A stretch of DNA of 64,000 nt from positions 5,505,501 through 5,569,500 of the forward strand of contig NZ_CP119422.1 of assembly GCF_030506285.1 (NCBI RefSeq), read 5' to 3'. This document shows, piece after piece, positions 24,214-34,074 of this stretch. Position numbers and translations under genes: made by a program. The notes under the pieces are model-generated. The model was given only the letters and a program-made list of their open reading frames with translations. It made no database searches and was not told the origin of the DNA. Each line of letters opens with the position of its first letter. The stretch's first letter is position 1. Origin of the DNA: Catalinimonas niigatensis. GTDB taxonomy: Bacteria > Bacteroidota > Bacteroidia > Cytophagales > Cyclobacteriaceae.

Positions 24214-24609
24214 ATGAATGCAATGAAAAATCGCGTACAGTTGATCGGAAGATTAGGTCAGGACCCTGAAGTTAGAACCTTGAACAGTGGCAAGATGGTC
24301 GCGCAGTTTTCTTTGGCTACCTCAGAAACGTATAAAAACAGTGCTGGCGAACGTGTACAGGATACACAGTGGCATCAGGTAATCGCCTGGGGCAAACTGG
24401 CGGAAATCAGCCAGAGCTTGCTGATCAAAGGTCAGGAAGTGGTGATAGAAGGTAAGATCACTTACCGCAATTACGAAGATAAAAATGGTATCAAAAGATA
24501 TGTGACTGAAATCGTAGCAACAGATATCATGCTCGTAGGCAAGAGGCTGAAAGAAAAAGACTCTGAAGTAGCCGAGCAGGAAGTGGCTTATGACGAACTG
24601 CCATTTTAA
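24214..24609 (+). CDS. ssb: Single-stranded DNA-binding protein
   Basis: A 131-residue SSB with one OB fold: VQLIGRLGQDPEVRTLNSGKMVAQFSLATSE (about residues 8-38), then TQWHQVIAWGKLAEI and GQEVVIEGKITYRNYEDKNG. The short acidic tail ends in DELPF, a variant of the DDIPF tip that recruits repair and replication proteins. A second ATG three codons downstream is possible as start. It is a single gene with its own terminator. Together with SbcCD and the FAN1 homologue it represents the DNA-maintenance genes of the window. Confidence 0.95.
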   Translation: MNAMKNRVQLIGRLGQDPEVRTLNSGKMVAQFSLATSETYKNSAGERVQDTQWHQVIAWGKLAEISQSLLIKGQEVVIEGKITYRNYEDKNGIKRYVTEIVATDIMLVGKRLKEKDSEVAEQEVAYDELPF

Positions 24610-24709
24610 AAAGCTTAAAAGTTAATCTGCTTTTTTGCAGTACTGCATCAACTTTCAGTTCGGTAAAAAAAGCATAGCTGTTTAGTATATATGGTTTAGT
24701 TATAATAGG

Positions 24710-24741
24710 AAAAAGCCGGATCTCTTGGGTCCGGCTTTTTT
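24710..24741. terminator. Bidirectional terminator between ssb and GH88
   Basis: AAAAAGCCGGA (24710-24720) pairs with TCCGGCTTTTT (24730-24740) around a nine-base loop. It is U-rich on both strands, as needed for convergent transcription of ssb and the GH88 gene. Confidence 0.88.
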
Positions 24742-24763
24742 CGTTATTTGTGTCTACAGTATT

Positions 24764-26146
24764 TTACTCAGCACAGCGGTAAAAAGTGTAGTAAGGCTCC
24801 TTTTTTGCCAGTCGCTGCACATAGAGCGCTACTTCACGGGCATGATAATCGCCCCACATGCTGGACTCGCCATTGGCGATTTTGCTGCCTTCAGGCACAT
24901 AATCCCAGCCATTGGGCTCATGATAAATAGAATGTAACAGCAATCCCTGATGATTTTCATCCACACTTATGTAAGGCTCTTCAAAGAGCGCATCCAGCAC
25001 CGTCAGGCCCGCCTGATAGTATTTTTTTCCGGCTTCATCCTTGCCTTTGGCCATCAGGTATTTTCCCAGACGAAGTAGCCCCTGCGCACCAATGGCAGCA
25101 GCTGAACTGTCCACCGGTTCGTAATCATTGTAAGGATCGGAAGGACGATTGAGGTAATCTCCCAATTTATGCAGCTTGGGCGCCCCGGTATCCCAGTACG
25201 GAATTCCATCAATTGGCGTATTTTCAATATAGAAATCGCAGGTGGCTTGTGCTGCCTTGAGCATGAAGCCTACAATTTCATCCCGGTCTCCGTAGGCAGA
25301 AAGATCGTCATCGCTGAGGGTGTCAATAAATTCCAGCTCTTCAGGAAATCCACACATGGCCCAGGCCAGACCTCTTGTCCAGGTGCTGAAGCCGGTATAG
25401 CCCTGCTGGGAATTGGGGCAACGGTAATTGCCATCTTTGGTATTGAAAATCTGCTCATGGGCAGTACGTCCGCGTACATCATAAGCATCTCGGCCTTCGC
25501 CATAGTAGACAGAGTATTCAGCGGTAGCTTTGATATGCATCAATGCTCTTTTGAGCAAATTGATTTTCACATCGTTTTCTGTCTGCAATACATGCCCCAA
25601 CTGATAACTGACCATCAGCGAGCGGCAGGAACGAATGGTATCCACAAAAAGAGAGTGAGGACCGTTGAAGGAATGGATGAAACCACCGTTTTTGGTGGGT
25701 GTCCAGCGGCTGGCCTGCACGGCACCGGAAACTTTGAGTGCCAGTTCGTAAAAATTCTGCTCCCATTCATTCTGTTCAATCTTACCTTCTTTCATCAGGC
25801 GGAGCAGATTGCCATAGGTACTCACATTGTTAAAACCATGATCGTGCACACCGATATGGCTGATATGGGGAGCCATAAGTTTGACAGTATTTTCTCTGCC
25901 ATTTTGCAGAAATTTCTTATCGGCAGTGGCATCGTATTGTAAGATGGCCGAGCCATACTGAAAGCCCTGTGTCCATTCGGTCCAGCCCCGGGTCGTATAT
26001 TTTCCTTTTACGGTGAATACAGGAGAGCCCTTGGATTTATCGTATTTGTCTTCAATATTCTGAATTTTAGCAGCAGAAAGCTCCCATAGCCGTTCAATTT
26101 TAGTGAGCAGATCTTCTGCTTTAATTTGATGATTGATTTTTAGCAT
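24764..26146 (-). CDS. GH88 unsaturated glucuronyl hydrolase
   Basis: A 460-residue (alpha/alpha)6-barrel hydrolase of family GH88. It cleaves the unsaturated uronic acid left at the non-reducing end after polysaccharide lyase action on glycosaminoglycans, ulvan- or gellan-type chains. Typical segments are TRGWTEWTQGFQYGSAI, FNNVSTYGNLLRL, TIRSCRSLMVSYQLG (with the Asp of LFVDTIRS), GFSTWTRGLAWAMCGF, IPYWDTGAP and VDSSAAAIGAQGLLRLG. There is no signal peptide, so it acts in the cytoplasm on imported oligosaccharides. No lyase or SusC/D pair is adjacent. Confidence 0.85.
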   Translation of the reverse strand: MLKINHQIKAEDLLTKIERLWELSAAKIQNIEDKYDKSKGSPVFTVKGKYTTRGWTEWTQGFQYGSAILQYDATADKKFLQNGRENTVKLMAPHISHIGVHDHGFNNVSTYGNLLRLMKEGKIEQNEWEQNFYELALKVSGAVQASRWTPTKNGGFIHSFNGPHSLFVDTIRSCRSLMVSYQLGHVLQTENDVKINLLKRALMHIKATAEYSVYYGEGRDAYDVRGRTAHEQIFNTKDGNYRCPNSQQGYTGFSTWTRGLAWAMCGFPEELEFIDTLSDDDLSAYGDRDEIVGFMLKAAQATCDFYIENTPIDGIPYWDTGAPKLHKLGDYLNRPSDPYNDYEPVDSSAAAIGAQGLLRLGKYLMAKGKDEAGKKYYQAGLTVLDALFEEPYISVDENHQGLLLHSIYHEPNGWDYVPEGSKIANGESSMWGDYHAREVALYVQRLAKKEPYYTFYRCAE

Positions 26147-26362
26147 TGGTCAATTGTAATTATCATGATGAGTTGAAAGATCATATTCATACGGTTCACA
26201 ATAGCGAAAATGATTCATTCAGATTTCATTACAAACTGTGTAACCGATTGTCTCGCGAATTTACAAAATTGAAGATAAATAAGAGGAAACAAACTTAAAG
26301 AACTAAAAAGTGTGTGCCGTTGGGCAAAAATGATTACTTCACCTGATGGATGAAAGCTAAAA

Positions 26363-28081
26363 TTACCACTTACAATGCAGCCACTGCTCAAAATTTTTCT
26401 TTTCGGGCTCGCTGGCATCGTCTCTCTGCACAATGGTGTATTGTTTAAAATAGGTTTTGCCATCCTGTTCCAAAGTTACACTCATCAGCTTTTGCCTTCT
26501 GACCAGCGTTACCTCTGCCCTGTGCCCATCATCCAGCAGTTCGTCGGGTGACTCATTACACTTCTGACCGTTAATTGCAATGATTTCATCCTCTTTGGAA
26601 AAAACCCGGTCGGCAGGAGAGTTAGGTTCAATGGTTCCTACCACGAGCTTACCTTCTCTCTGCAGTGCTCTGAACCCAAACCATCTTTCGCTCAGGCTTC
26701 CCGAATCTCTTACTTTCAGCTGACAGCCTACCGTCCGGAGCAGGGCATTCAGCTCTTCTTCCACAGGAATAATACCCTCAATAAAATAGTGGAAAAATGC
26801 GTCAAGAGGCTTCCCCGCTAGCCGAGAGGCTAGTTCTACGATGTCCTGAGGGCTATATCCTCTCTGCTCTTTTCCAAAATTGATCCATAATTCCTGCATC
26901 AAGGTATCCAAAGAATGCTGGTTTTGGGTATGCTTACGGAGCGTGAGGTCAAGCATCAGACTTACAATGGCCCCTTTTACATAAATTGATACTTTACGGT
27001 TAGGAATACCAGGTACATAGCCATCCAGCCAGAGATCATAAGAAGATGCAGCCAGTGAATAATAAAATCTACCGAAGTTCTCAAAATGACGCTTGAAAAC
27101 TTTGTTGAGCTCTTCAAAATATTCCAGCTTGCTGATGGCACCGCCTCTGGCCAGGAACAAATCTCCGTAATAGGTCGTCGCGCCTTCCGCCATATAGCCG
27201 GTGGTGAAGTAGTTTTCCCGGGCATAATCATAGGGCATCATCTCCGCCGGACGGATACGGATGATATTCCAGGTATGGAAGAGTTCGTGTGAACTCACGC
27301 CGATAAATTCACGATACAGTTTGCTGCCCTGGCGAATTTCTTCGGCAGTGCCGAGTATGATGATGGTAGAGTTAAAATGCTCAACCCCATGATACGCTTT
27401 ATAGGGCAAAAACTGATAGATGAAATGATAATCCTGGCAGGGAAAGTCTCCCATCATCTCAATCTGAGCCTGGGTAAAGCGTTTAAAGTCACTGAGGGTG
27501 GCTTCCTTGTCCAGCCAAACATGGCCTTTAAACCAGAGGTGAAAGCGATGTCCCGCCACCTCGTACTGCCAGTGAGTGAGTCTGCTGCTGGCAACCATCG
27601 GGCTCTCGGCCAAATGATAAAAGCTGGGCGCTTCCAACGTAAATTTCTCGGTTTCTTCCAGTCCGCAGGCAATTTGATAATCATCCGGCAAGCGAAGTTG
27701 TACACGGTACTTTTCCTGCTGCCTATCTTCAGGATAAATGATACAGTTTACAAAGTTGATGTATATTTGTTCATCGTCCAGCCAGGTGGTGCCGGCAGTC
27801 ATCTCAGCAGCATAATAGTTGTATTTCACAATCAGGCTGGAGACATTGCGGGTGTTGACCTGCCAGCGATCTTTGCTGACTTTATGAAAGGGTAAAGTCT
27901 TGCCTTTTTCGTCATATATCTGAAACCGCTGTATATTTTTGGCAAAATTACCCAACTCATAGCGACCAGGCCTCCAGGCAGGAAGCTGTAGAAAAGTAAT
28001 CTCCTGCTGAGGTGTAAACTTGAGTTCAAAGTCTATAAGCTGGCGATTAGGAAAAGTATAAGAGATTGAATAATGAATCAT
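26363..28081 (-). CDS. M61-family metallopeptidase with PDZ domain
   Basis: A 572-residue M61 (glycyl aminopeptidase-like) zinc peptidase. The N-terminal M61 domain has a beta-rich region (about 1-170). Zinc-site HELFH is at His265, Glu266 and His269, and the third ligand is expected in the EGATTYYGDLFLARGG helix near residue 310. A PDZ domain lies near 480-550 (VVGTIEPNSPADRVFSKEDEIIAINGQ). No obvious signal peptide is seen (MIHYSISYTFPNRQL), so it may be cytoplasmic. It lies upstream of GH88 on the same strand with a 216-base gap. Confidence 0.9.
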   Translation of the reverse strand: MIHYSISYTFPNRQLIDFELKFTPQQEITFLQLPAWRPGRYELGNFAKNIQRFQIYDEKGKTLPFHKVSKDRWQVNTRNVSSLIVKYNYYAAEMTAGTTWLDDEQIYINFVNCIIYPEDRQQEKYRVQLRLPDDYQIACGLEETEKFTLEAPSFYHLAESPMVASSRLTHWQYEVAGHRFHLWFKGHVWLDKEATLSDFKRFTQAQIEMMGDFPCQDYHFIYQFLPYKAYHGVEHFNSTIIILGTAEEIRQGSKLYREFIGVSSHELFHTWNIIRIRPAEMMPYDYARENYFTTGYMAEGATTYYGDLFLARGGAISKLEYFEELNKVFKRHFENFGRFYYSLAASSYDLWLDGYVPGIPNRKVSIYVKGAIVSLMLDLTLRKHTQNQHSLDTLMQELWINFGKEQRGYSPQDIVELASRLAGKPLDAFFHYFIEGIIPVEEELNALLRTVGCQLKVRDSGSLSERWFGFRALQREGKLVVGTIEPNSPADRVFSKEDEIIAINGQKCNESPDELLDDGHRAEVTLVRRQKLMSVTLEQDGKTYFKQYTIVQRDDASEPEKKNFEQWLHCKW

Positions 28082-28209
28082 AGCAAAAGTTTTCTGTGAT
28101 GCAAATTAGTTGATGGACTGTCAAGCTTACAGAGGATGTTGGAAAATAATAAATTTTGCTTGAGATTTTTAACAACTGTGGGAAGCTGTACTGATAAAAT
28201 GAAGAAAAC

Positions 28210-28665
28210 ATGATTGTAGCCAAGCCCAAAATAAATACCTTTTTTGCCATAGGCGTATTTCTGATACTCAGCTACGGATCAGCCATTTATCTGCTGACCG
28301 ATATTTTGGCTGCCTCTGAAGTTTCTATCTGGATGTATGGACTTTTCGGTTTTGTACTGATTATTGCATTTGTCGTAACTATTAAAATGATTGGCAGTTA
28401 CAAAAAGGTGATCATTGATAAAAACCGTGTAGATGTATTCAGTTTTTTCGGCCTTGTAAAAAATCGGTTGTACCTAAAGGATATGGAGGTATGGAGAGAA
28501 GAGCGTGTAAAAACTGCCAATGGTATGTTTAAACAATTTGAAGTAAGTTTCGCCAATAAAAAATCTTTCCGCATTGCTAATCAGGAACACGATAATTACG
28601 AAAAAGTAGCCAGCTACTTTCGAAAGCATTATAAAAAGAATGAATCAAAACTTGATCGTAAGTAG
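28210..28665 (+). CDS. Membrane protein with bacterial PH-like domain
   Basis: A 151-residue protein with two membrane helices (about residues 10-30 and 43-63). A soluble part follows (YKKVIIDKNRVDVFSFFGLVKNRLYLKDMEVWREERVKT at about 72-110, then FEVSFANKKSFRIANQEHDNYEKVASYFRK), which has the strand order and terminal helix of bacterial PH-like domains. Family identity is inference. It is followed 32 bases later by crcB on the same strand, so the two may share a transcript. Confidence 0.65.
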   Translation: MIVAKPKINTFFAIGVFLILSYGSAIYLLTDILAASEVSIWMYGLFGFVLIIAFVVTIKMIGSYKKVIIDKNRVDVFSFFGLVKNRLYLKDMEVWREERVKTANGMFKQFEVSFANKKSFRIANQEHDNYEKVASYFRKHYKKNESKLDRK

Positions 28666-28697
28666 CGCTTTGCCATTATGTTAATTTAAAATCAAAT

Positions 28698-29069
28698 ATG
28701 TTATCTAATCTATTACTTGTAGGCATAGGAGGATTTCTGGGAAGTGTATTGCGCTTTTTAATTTCAGTGATGATCAACCGTCAGGTGAGTACTCATTTTC
28801 CATTTGGCACTTTTACAGTCAATATTATAGGGAGTCTTTTGATAGGTATTCTTTATGGCTTATGGGCGCGTGAATTCCTGGATGACCATGCCAGCAGGTT
28901 ATGGATTACTGGTTTTTGTGGCGGATTTACCACTTTTTCTACTTTCTCATTTGACGGACTTACTTTGATCAGTCATGGCCAGTATTTGACATTCCTCATC
29001 TATGCAACTGCCAGTGTATTCGTCGGGCTGCTGGCGGTTTATGGAGGAATGACATTAGTAAAAGTATAG
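28698..29069 (+). CDS. crcB: Fluoride channel CrcB/Fluc
   Basis: A 123-residue four-helix membrane protein, the dual-topology fluoride exporter Fluc. The signature segments are present: GGFLGSVLRF near 11-20, FGTFTVNIIGSLLIG near 36-50 with the key Asn, and GFCGGFTTFSTFSFD at about 73-87 with the Phe-rich fluoride track. A single gene copy implies a homodimer. No fluoride-riboswitch pattern was recognised in the 32-base gap or upstream of the preceding gene. Confidence 0.93.
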   Translation: MLSNLLLVGIGGFLGSVLRFLISVMINRQVSTHFPFGTFTVNIIGSLLIGILYGLWAREFLDDHASRLWITGFCGGFTTFSTFSFDGLTLISHGQYLTFLIYATASVFVGLLAVYGGMTLVKV

Positions 29070-29073
29070 TAAG

Positions 29074-29568
29074 TTAATGGCGAACTACGCCATCTGTCAT
29101 CCAGCAGTTGATATAGGGTTCTTCCTGCTGGCGTGAAAGCTGAAAATAAAATACCGCTGGCTGGTCATCAGCATCTATCAGCGTTACTTTCTGAAGAGCT
29201 TTGTCACCTTTTATGATGATATCATCCAGCCCATATTGCCGGAAGTTGAGCAGAGGCTGATAGGTTTCATTGCTCACTAACCCTATAAATTTGTTAAGTG
29301 GCCCGGTACTCTCTTTATTGGATGGGGAAGCAAAACGAAAAGCGACTTCAATTCCATGATTTTTGTAAGGTTGATCATTCTGTTGCATAGCCTTAAGCTG
29401 CATATCAACTACTTCCTGAGGGCTGGTGGAAGGAAGTGGAATCATCTCCTCGTTCATAACTGCAACTGAGTTTGAAACTGGGGCAGGAAGGGAGGGAGAG
29501 TACCAAAATAAGAAGAATAACAGACCTACTGTAATACAAGATAACACGACGAGTATCATTCTTTTCAT
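29074..29568 (-). CDS. DUF4864-like anchored protein
   Basis: A 164-residue protein with an N-terminal membrane anchor or uncleaved signal (about residues 4-23) and a periplasmic domain. The segment EVVDMQLKAMQQNDQPYKNHGIEVAFRFASPSNKESTGPLNKF (positions about 51-93) is the hallmark of the DUF4864 family, found in bacteria and plant plastids, of unknown biochemistry. The C-terminus YFQLSRQQEEPYINCWMTDGVV is also typical. It is convergent with crcB, with four bases between the stops. Confidence 0.75.
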   Translation of the reverse strand: MKRMILVVLSCITVGLLFFLFWYSPSLPAPVSNSVAVMNEEMIPLPSTSPQEVVDMQLKAMQQNDQPYKNHGIEVAFRFASPSNKESTGPLNKFIGLVSNETYQPLLNFRQYGLDDIIIKGDKALQKVTLIDADDQPAVFYFQLSRQQEEPYINCWMTDGVVRH

Positions 29569-29875
29569 AATTAGATCTTTTTTATATTAAACTTCGTGCA
29601 GAAGTACGATGTTTAATTGTTATTAATCTTTTGATAACGAATTGGTTAGATACTGATGGGAAGTAGAAAATAAAACAATCTCAGCGATTAGGGTACATCT
29701 GTAAAGCTTGCTCCATAAGTACTATCCATGCTATTGGTACGTAATCAATGTAGATAAGCATATCTCATGCATGTAGTGGAGAGCTTTTCTACAATGATAT
29801 AGAGATTATTTATGCATATTTGCTCATAAATTCATGGGCACGAAATTTTCATTTAGAAGTTAAGTATTGTCTGTC
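29569..29875. other. Intergenic region before the hybrid kinase
   Basis: About 300 AT-rich bases between two divergent genes, so promoters for both must lie here. No gene, strong hairpin or repeat was found. A sequence with partial likeness to a sigma-54 promoter at 29835-29851 was considered and not accepted. Confidence 0.5.
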
Positions 29876-32509
29876 ATGCGTATGAACCGCTCTTTTTACC
29901 TTAAGTCTAAAGTGCTGCTAGGTTTTGGCTTTGTACTGATTGCTATTGCCGGAGCCTCGGTAATAGCCTATAATAGCTATGAGGAGTTGTCAGAGGCTGT
30001 AAAGACAATTTCACAGCCTGATGCTAAAATTAAGCAGATTGACAGTATCATGTTTATCGTAGGTAAATCTGAAAATAGCCTGCAGGAATATACCATCACC
30101 AAAAGCGCTGAAAAGCTTCAGCAGTACGCTAAACAGGTTTCTGATATCCGTCAACGGGTACAGGAACTTAAGCAGATGAATACTTATGATGAAAGCGATT
30201 TAGATTCTATTCTGAGTCTGATTAACGCCAAGCTGGTAAGTATGGACGATTTTATGGCTATCAAAGAGAGGCGTGATGTATTTGAGTTTTATGACAGGGC
30301 TATTGAGGAACTTGAAAGGGAGCGTCCGGTTAAAAAAGATACTGTACAGACCCAGCATGAAACTACGGATGAAACCCAAAATCAGAAAGAGGATACTGTC
30401 AAAATCTCTGAAAATATCCCTGAGGAACCAATCGCACAAGCAGAGGAAAAGAAAGTGGATACCGAAGAAGATAAAAAGTTGCTAAGAAGGATTCTCGGAA
30501 TATTTAGCCGCAAAAAGCAAGAACCGGATACTACTGAAATCATTTCTGAATCAGAACCCTTACCAGATTCTCTTACTGCCGAGGTTGATACGGCTACTTT
30601 TTCAAATTTAACGGTAGATTCTGTTCGTCAGATATTAAATACACTCAAAAGGGAGCAGGCAGATACTGAGCGATATCTGGATCGTCAGGAACTGAAATAT
30701 TTATCCAACAATGCTGAGGTGATGAATCAGATCAACGAACTGATCAGCAGTGTAAAACAAGCCCAGCAGGAGAGTTATCAGGCTCAGTTAGAGGGAGCAA
30801 GGATCATTTTGCAGACTTCACTTTCTCGCTTGGGGCTTATCCTTTTGATTGCATTGGGGAGCTCATTTATTTTTATCTATCTCATCTTCTCAGATATTGC
30901 TAAAAGTGACTTTTTAAAGACTCAACTGGAAAGGGCCAAGGCCCATGCAGAACAACTTGCCAAGGTAAAAGAAGATTTCCTTGCCAATATGAGTCATGAG
31001 ATTCGTACACCCCTTACCGCTATTTTAGGGTTTACCAGCCAGCTCAAAAACACAAAATTACAAGAGCCTCAACAAGAATATCTGGCGGCTATTGATAGTT
31101 CTTCTTCTCATTTACTGGCTTTGGTTAATGATATTCTTGATTTCTCAAAAATAGAAGCGGGTAAACTTAAGTTTGAGCACCAGCCTTTTGATATGAAAGC
31201 CTTGATGGAACAAATGTACCGGGATATGCAGTTTCAAGCGGAGAAAAAAGACTTACAGATCCATTTGGAAATTAAAGGCGAAGAGTACAGATACCTGAAA
31301 GGTGATGCATTCCGATTAAAACAAGTTTTATACAATCTGATTTCCAATGCCATCAAGTTTACGGAAGAGGGTGGAGTTATCGTGCGTTGTAAACTAAAGC
31401 CTATGGATAAAGAAAAAATCAAAGCTCAATTGGAAGTGGTTGATACCGGAATAGGCATTCCTCCTGAAAAGCAGAAGAATATTTTTGAGGCATTTGTTCA
31501 GACAGATGCCTCTGATACCAGAAAATATGGAGGGACGGGCTTAGGCTTATCCATCAGCAAGAAAATTGTAGAATCCCAGGGCGGAGAGGTGGCTTTGGAA
31601 AGCGAATTAGGGGAAGGTTCTACTTTTTACGTGGCTTTGCCTTATGAGATTTCTACTGAAGAAGAATTTGTCAATGCTAACCATGCAGCAGGTCCGTTGG
31701 TAGAAAAAATATTTCCTGAAAGTAAACTGCTGATTATTGATGATGATTCTTTAAATACCAAGCTCTTATCACTGATTGTGGAGAAATGGGCAGTACAAAC
31801 CTTCATTGCCCATAGCGGAGAAGAAGGTCTGGAAATTTTGAAGAATACGCCTATTGATTTGGTGCTTACCGACTTACAAATGCCAGGTATGCATGGTGAA
31901 GAAGTAGCTTCTCAGATTAGAGCCATGGATGGTGTCACATTACCTATTATTGCCTTTACTGCCCGGGTCACTGAAAATAAGCATTATTTTGAAGAGAAAG
32001 GTTTTGCAGATGTACTCCACAAACCCTTCAATGAACGTGAAGTGTACAATATCATAGAAAAGTATCTGAACTCCCAGGCTGTTACTGTTTCTTCTTTGCC
32101 AGAGGAAGGGGAGATAGCCGTAGAATCTAATGAAGGAGAGCTTTATTCTCTATCTAATATTACCCGCTTTATTGGAGATGATCAGGAGGCTTTAGTAGCT
32201 TTTCTGGATAGTTTTATGGATGTGATGATTGACTCTACTGCCGAAATGAAAAAGGCTGTAGAATCCGGGGATATTCAGACCGTAGCCTACCATGCGCATA
32301 AGATGTTTCCCAATGTTCAGCAGTTAGAAGTAGAAGAACTAGCCAAGCTTTTAAGAAAACTGGAGCATCAGGGGCAGCTAACTCAGAAAGAAAGTCCTGA
32401 GGAAAAATTTCCTTTAGAAGAAACTGTAACACAGGTGATTTATATTTCAGAAAAACTCATAGCAGCTCTCCTTGAAAAGAAAGAGCTGCTAAAGACGCAG
32501 GTCAGTTAA
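29876..32509 (+). CDS. Hybrid sensor histidine kinase with REC and Hpt domains
   Basis: An 877-residue membrane kinase counted from the ATG at 29876. TM1 is at about 13-30 and TM2 at about 318-338. Between them is an extracytoplasmic, mostly helical region with a very charged stretch (about 155-235) that includes RRILGIFSRKK. HisKA has His374 in MSHEIRTP. The HATPase has GTGLGLSIS. REC has Asp666 in LTDLQMPG, and the Hpt-like C-terminus has YHAHKM with His808 as the likely phosphoacceptor. The order His-Asp-His lacks only a final receiver, which the convergent NtrC-type gene could supply. The two genes overlap tail to tail by four bases. The ligand is unknown. Confidence 0.92.
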   Translation: MRMNRSFYLKSKVLLGFGFVLIAIAGASVIAYNSYEELSEAVKTISQPDAKIKQIDSIMFIVGKSENSLQEYTITKSAEKLQQYAKQVSDIRQRVQELKQMNTYDESDLDSILSLINAKLVSMDDFMAIKERRDVFEFYDRAIEELERERPVKKDTVQTQHETTDETQNQKEDTVKISENIPEEPIAQAEEKKVDTEEDKKLLRRILGIFSRKKQEPDTTEIISESEPLPDSLTAEVDTATFSNLTVDSVRQILNTLKREQADTERYLDRQELKYLSNNAEVMNQINELISSVKQAQQESYQAQLEGARIILQTSLSRLGLILLIALGSSFIFIYLIFSDIAKSDFLKTQLERAKAHAEQLAKVKEDFLANMSHEIRTPLTAILGFTSQLKNTKLQEPQQEYLAAIDSSSSHLLALVNDILDFSKIEAGKLKFEHQPFDMKALMEQMYRDMQFQAEKKDLQIHLEIKGEEYRYLKGDAFRLKQVLYNLISNAIKFTEEGGVIVRCKLKPMDKEKIKAQLEVVDTGIGIPPEKQKNIFEAFVQTDASDTRKYGGTGLGLSISKKIVESQGGEVALESELGEGSTFYVALPYEISTEEEFVNANHAAGPLVEKIFPESKLLIIDDDSLNTKLLSLIVEKWAVQTFIAHSGEEGLEILKNTPIDLVLTDLQMPGMHGEEVASQIRAMDGVTLPIIAFTARVTENKHYFEEKGFADVLHKPFNEREVYNIIEKYLNSQAVTVSSLPEEGEIAVESNEGELYSLSNITRFIGDDQEALVAFLDSFMDVMIDSTAEMKKAVESGDIQTVAYHAHKMFPNVQQLEVEELAKLLRKLEHQGQLTQKESPEEKFPLEETVTQVIYISEKLIAALLEKKELLKTQVS

Positions 32510-33900
32510 TCCAGATTATAGCGTTTCAGCTTATTGTATAAAGTCTTACGGTCAATGTTAAGCATTTTAGCAGCCAGGGTCTTATTATATTTTACTTTGA
32601 CCAGCGTCTCCTCAATCAGCGCTTTTTCTGTTTTCTCCTGTATTGCCTTCAGATCTGGGTTATGAGAGTTTATGGTTGAAATATGATTTTGCTGGTCTAT
32701 TGTACTGGATACAGGGCTGCTTATTTCCGAAGGAAGGGCATCAATTATAATATTTTCTCCGTTGGTCAATAATACCGCCCTGCGTATCACATTTTTGAGC
32801 TCGCGAATATTACCTGGCCAGTGGTATTCCTCTAGTTTTTCCAACACTTCAGGTTCTAGTCCCTTAACTTCTTTATTCAGTTCCCGATTGGATTGGTTCA
32901 GAAAGTGCTCTACAAACTCCACAATATCATACTTTCTCTCTCTTAGAGCAGGCACTTTGATTTGAAATTCATTGAGCCGGTGGTACAAATCTTCTCTGAA
33001 TTCACCCGCCTTTACGGCATGCTCTAAATTTTCGTTGGTAGCTACAATGATCCTTACATCCACATCTATATTTTTGTTGCTCCCAATCTGTCGGATTGTA
33101 CGTTCCTGAATAGCTCTAAGTAGTTTGACCTGAATGTCATAAGACAGGTTACCAATCTCATCCAGAAAGAGCGTCCCTCCGTTAGCCGCCTGAAACTGTC
33201 CCATCTTGTCCTGTAGTGCTCCGGTAAATGAACCCTTTAAATGACCGAAAAGCTCACTGCCCGCCAATTCCTCTGAGAGCGCACCACAATCCAGGGCGAC
33301 AAAGGGTTTATTTCTGCGCTCGCTTTTTTGATGTATCATACGAGAGACGTACTCTTTGCCCGTACCACTTTCGCCCTGGACGATCACTGAAAGATTGGTA
33401 GGGCCTACCAAATCAATATGTTTCTTAACTTGTAACGATTGCCCACTCTTCCCTTCCACAAACATAAAAGAAGGAGAAGAAGACTTTTCTCTTGCTTTAT
33501 CCTGGGTATTTTGTTGCGCAGAACTTTCACTAACAGATTTCAGGGCATTGCCTATAGTGAGGAGGATTTCGTCTGGATTAACAGGTTTAGTGACATACTC
33601 AAAAGCGCCTAATTTCATAGCATCTACCGCTGTACGGATATTGGCATAGTTGGTCATGATGATGACCGGTAGATGAAAGTATTTCTTCTTAATGTTTTTC
33701 AATAATTCCAGACCATCCAGATCCGGTAGTCGGTAATCTATCAGTACCAGGTCAAAATTGTGATCATAAACTGCTCTCAGCCCGTCTCTTGCAGTATGTG
33801 CCTCTTCTACTTGATAGCTATTCTTAGAAAGAAAAGACTTAAGCAAAGAGCAAAAAGAAGGATCGTCATCTATAATTAATATTAGTGGTTTATCACTCAT
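32506..33900 (-). CDS. Sigma-54-dependent response regulator (NtrC family)
   Basis: A 464-residue regulator: REC domain with Asp55 in LIDYRLPD, the AAA+ domain with GESGTGKE and the sigma-54 contact loop in the form GSFTGA (consensus GAFTGA), Walker B GGTLFLDEIG, and a Fis-type helix-turn-helix at the C-terminus (NKTLAAKMLNIDRKTLYNKL). It activates promoters read by sigma-54 RNA polymerase. It is convergent with the hybrid kinase and overlaps its end, so it is the natural candidate partner. Its targets cannot be seen here. Confidence 0.95.
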   Translation of the reverse strand: MSDKPLILIIDDDPSFCSLLKSFLSKNSYQVEEAHTARDGLRAVYDHNFDLVLIDYRLPDLDGLELLKNIKKKYFHLPVIIMTNYANIRTAVDAMKLGAFEYVTKPVNPDEILLTIGNALKSVSESSAQQNTQDKAREKSSSPSFMFVEGKSGQSLQVKKHIDLVGPTNLSVIVQGESGTGKEYVSRMIHQKSERRNKPFVALDCGALSEELAGSELFGHLKGSFTGALQDKMGQFQAANGGTLFLDEIGNLSYDIQVKLLRAIQERTIRQIGSNKNIDVDVRIIVATNENLEHAVKAGEFREDLYHRLNEFQIKVPALRERKYDIVEFVEHFLNQSNRELNKEVKGLEPEVLEKLEEYHWPGNIRELKNVIRRAVLLTNGENIIIDALPSEISSPVSSTIDQQNHISTINSHNPDLKAIQEKTEKALIEETLVKVKYNKTLAAKMLNIDRKTLYNKLKRYNLD

Positions 33901-34074
33901 ACTTATATGCTATGGGTAAATTTTTTATGTAGCTACAAAAATAACAAGTTTAGAAAAGAAGTATTGCCTGAATAAGCATTTATGCATGCCCGCTAATCAA
34001 ACTATACGTATGCAATCTAAAACTATTGACGTGTATTTTTATTTAATGATGAAATAAGAAAGTCTATTTTTTTA

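Noticed and set aside
28666-28697. Fluoride riboswitch upstream of crcB
   Set aside because: The gap is only 32 bases, too short for the riboswitch, and the sequence shows no fitting pseudoknot arms. The region before the preceding gene also showed none.
29835-29851. Sigma-54-like promoter before the hybrid kinase (TGGGCACG...TTTTC)
   Set aside because: The -24 GG is present, but the -12 position reads TC instead of GC, so the essential -12 element is missing. The neighbouring regulator would make it attractive, but the sequence does not support it.
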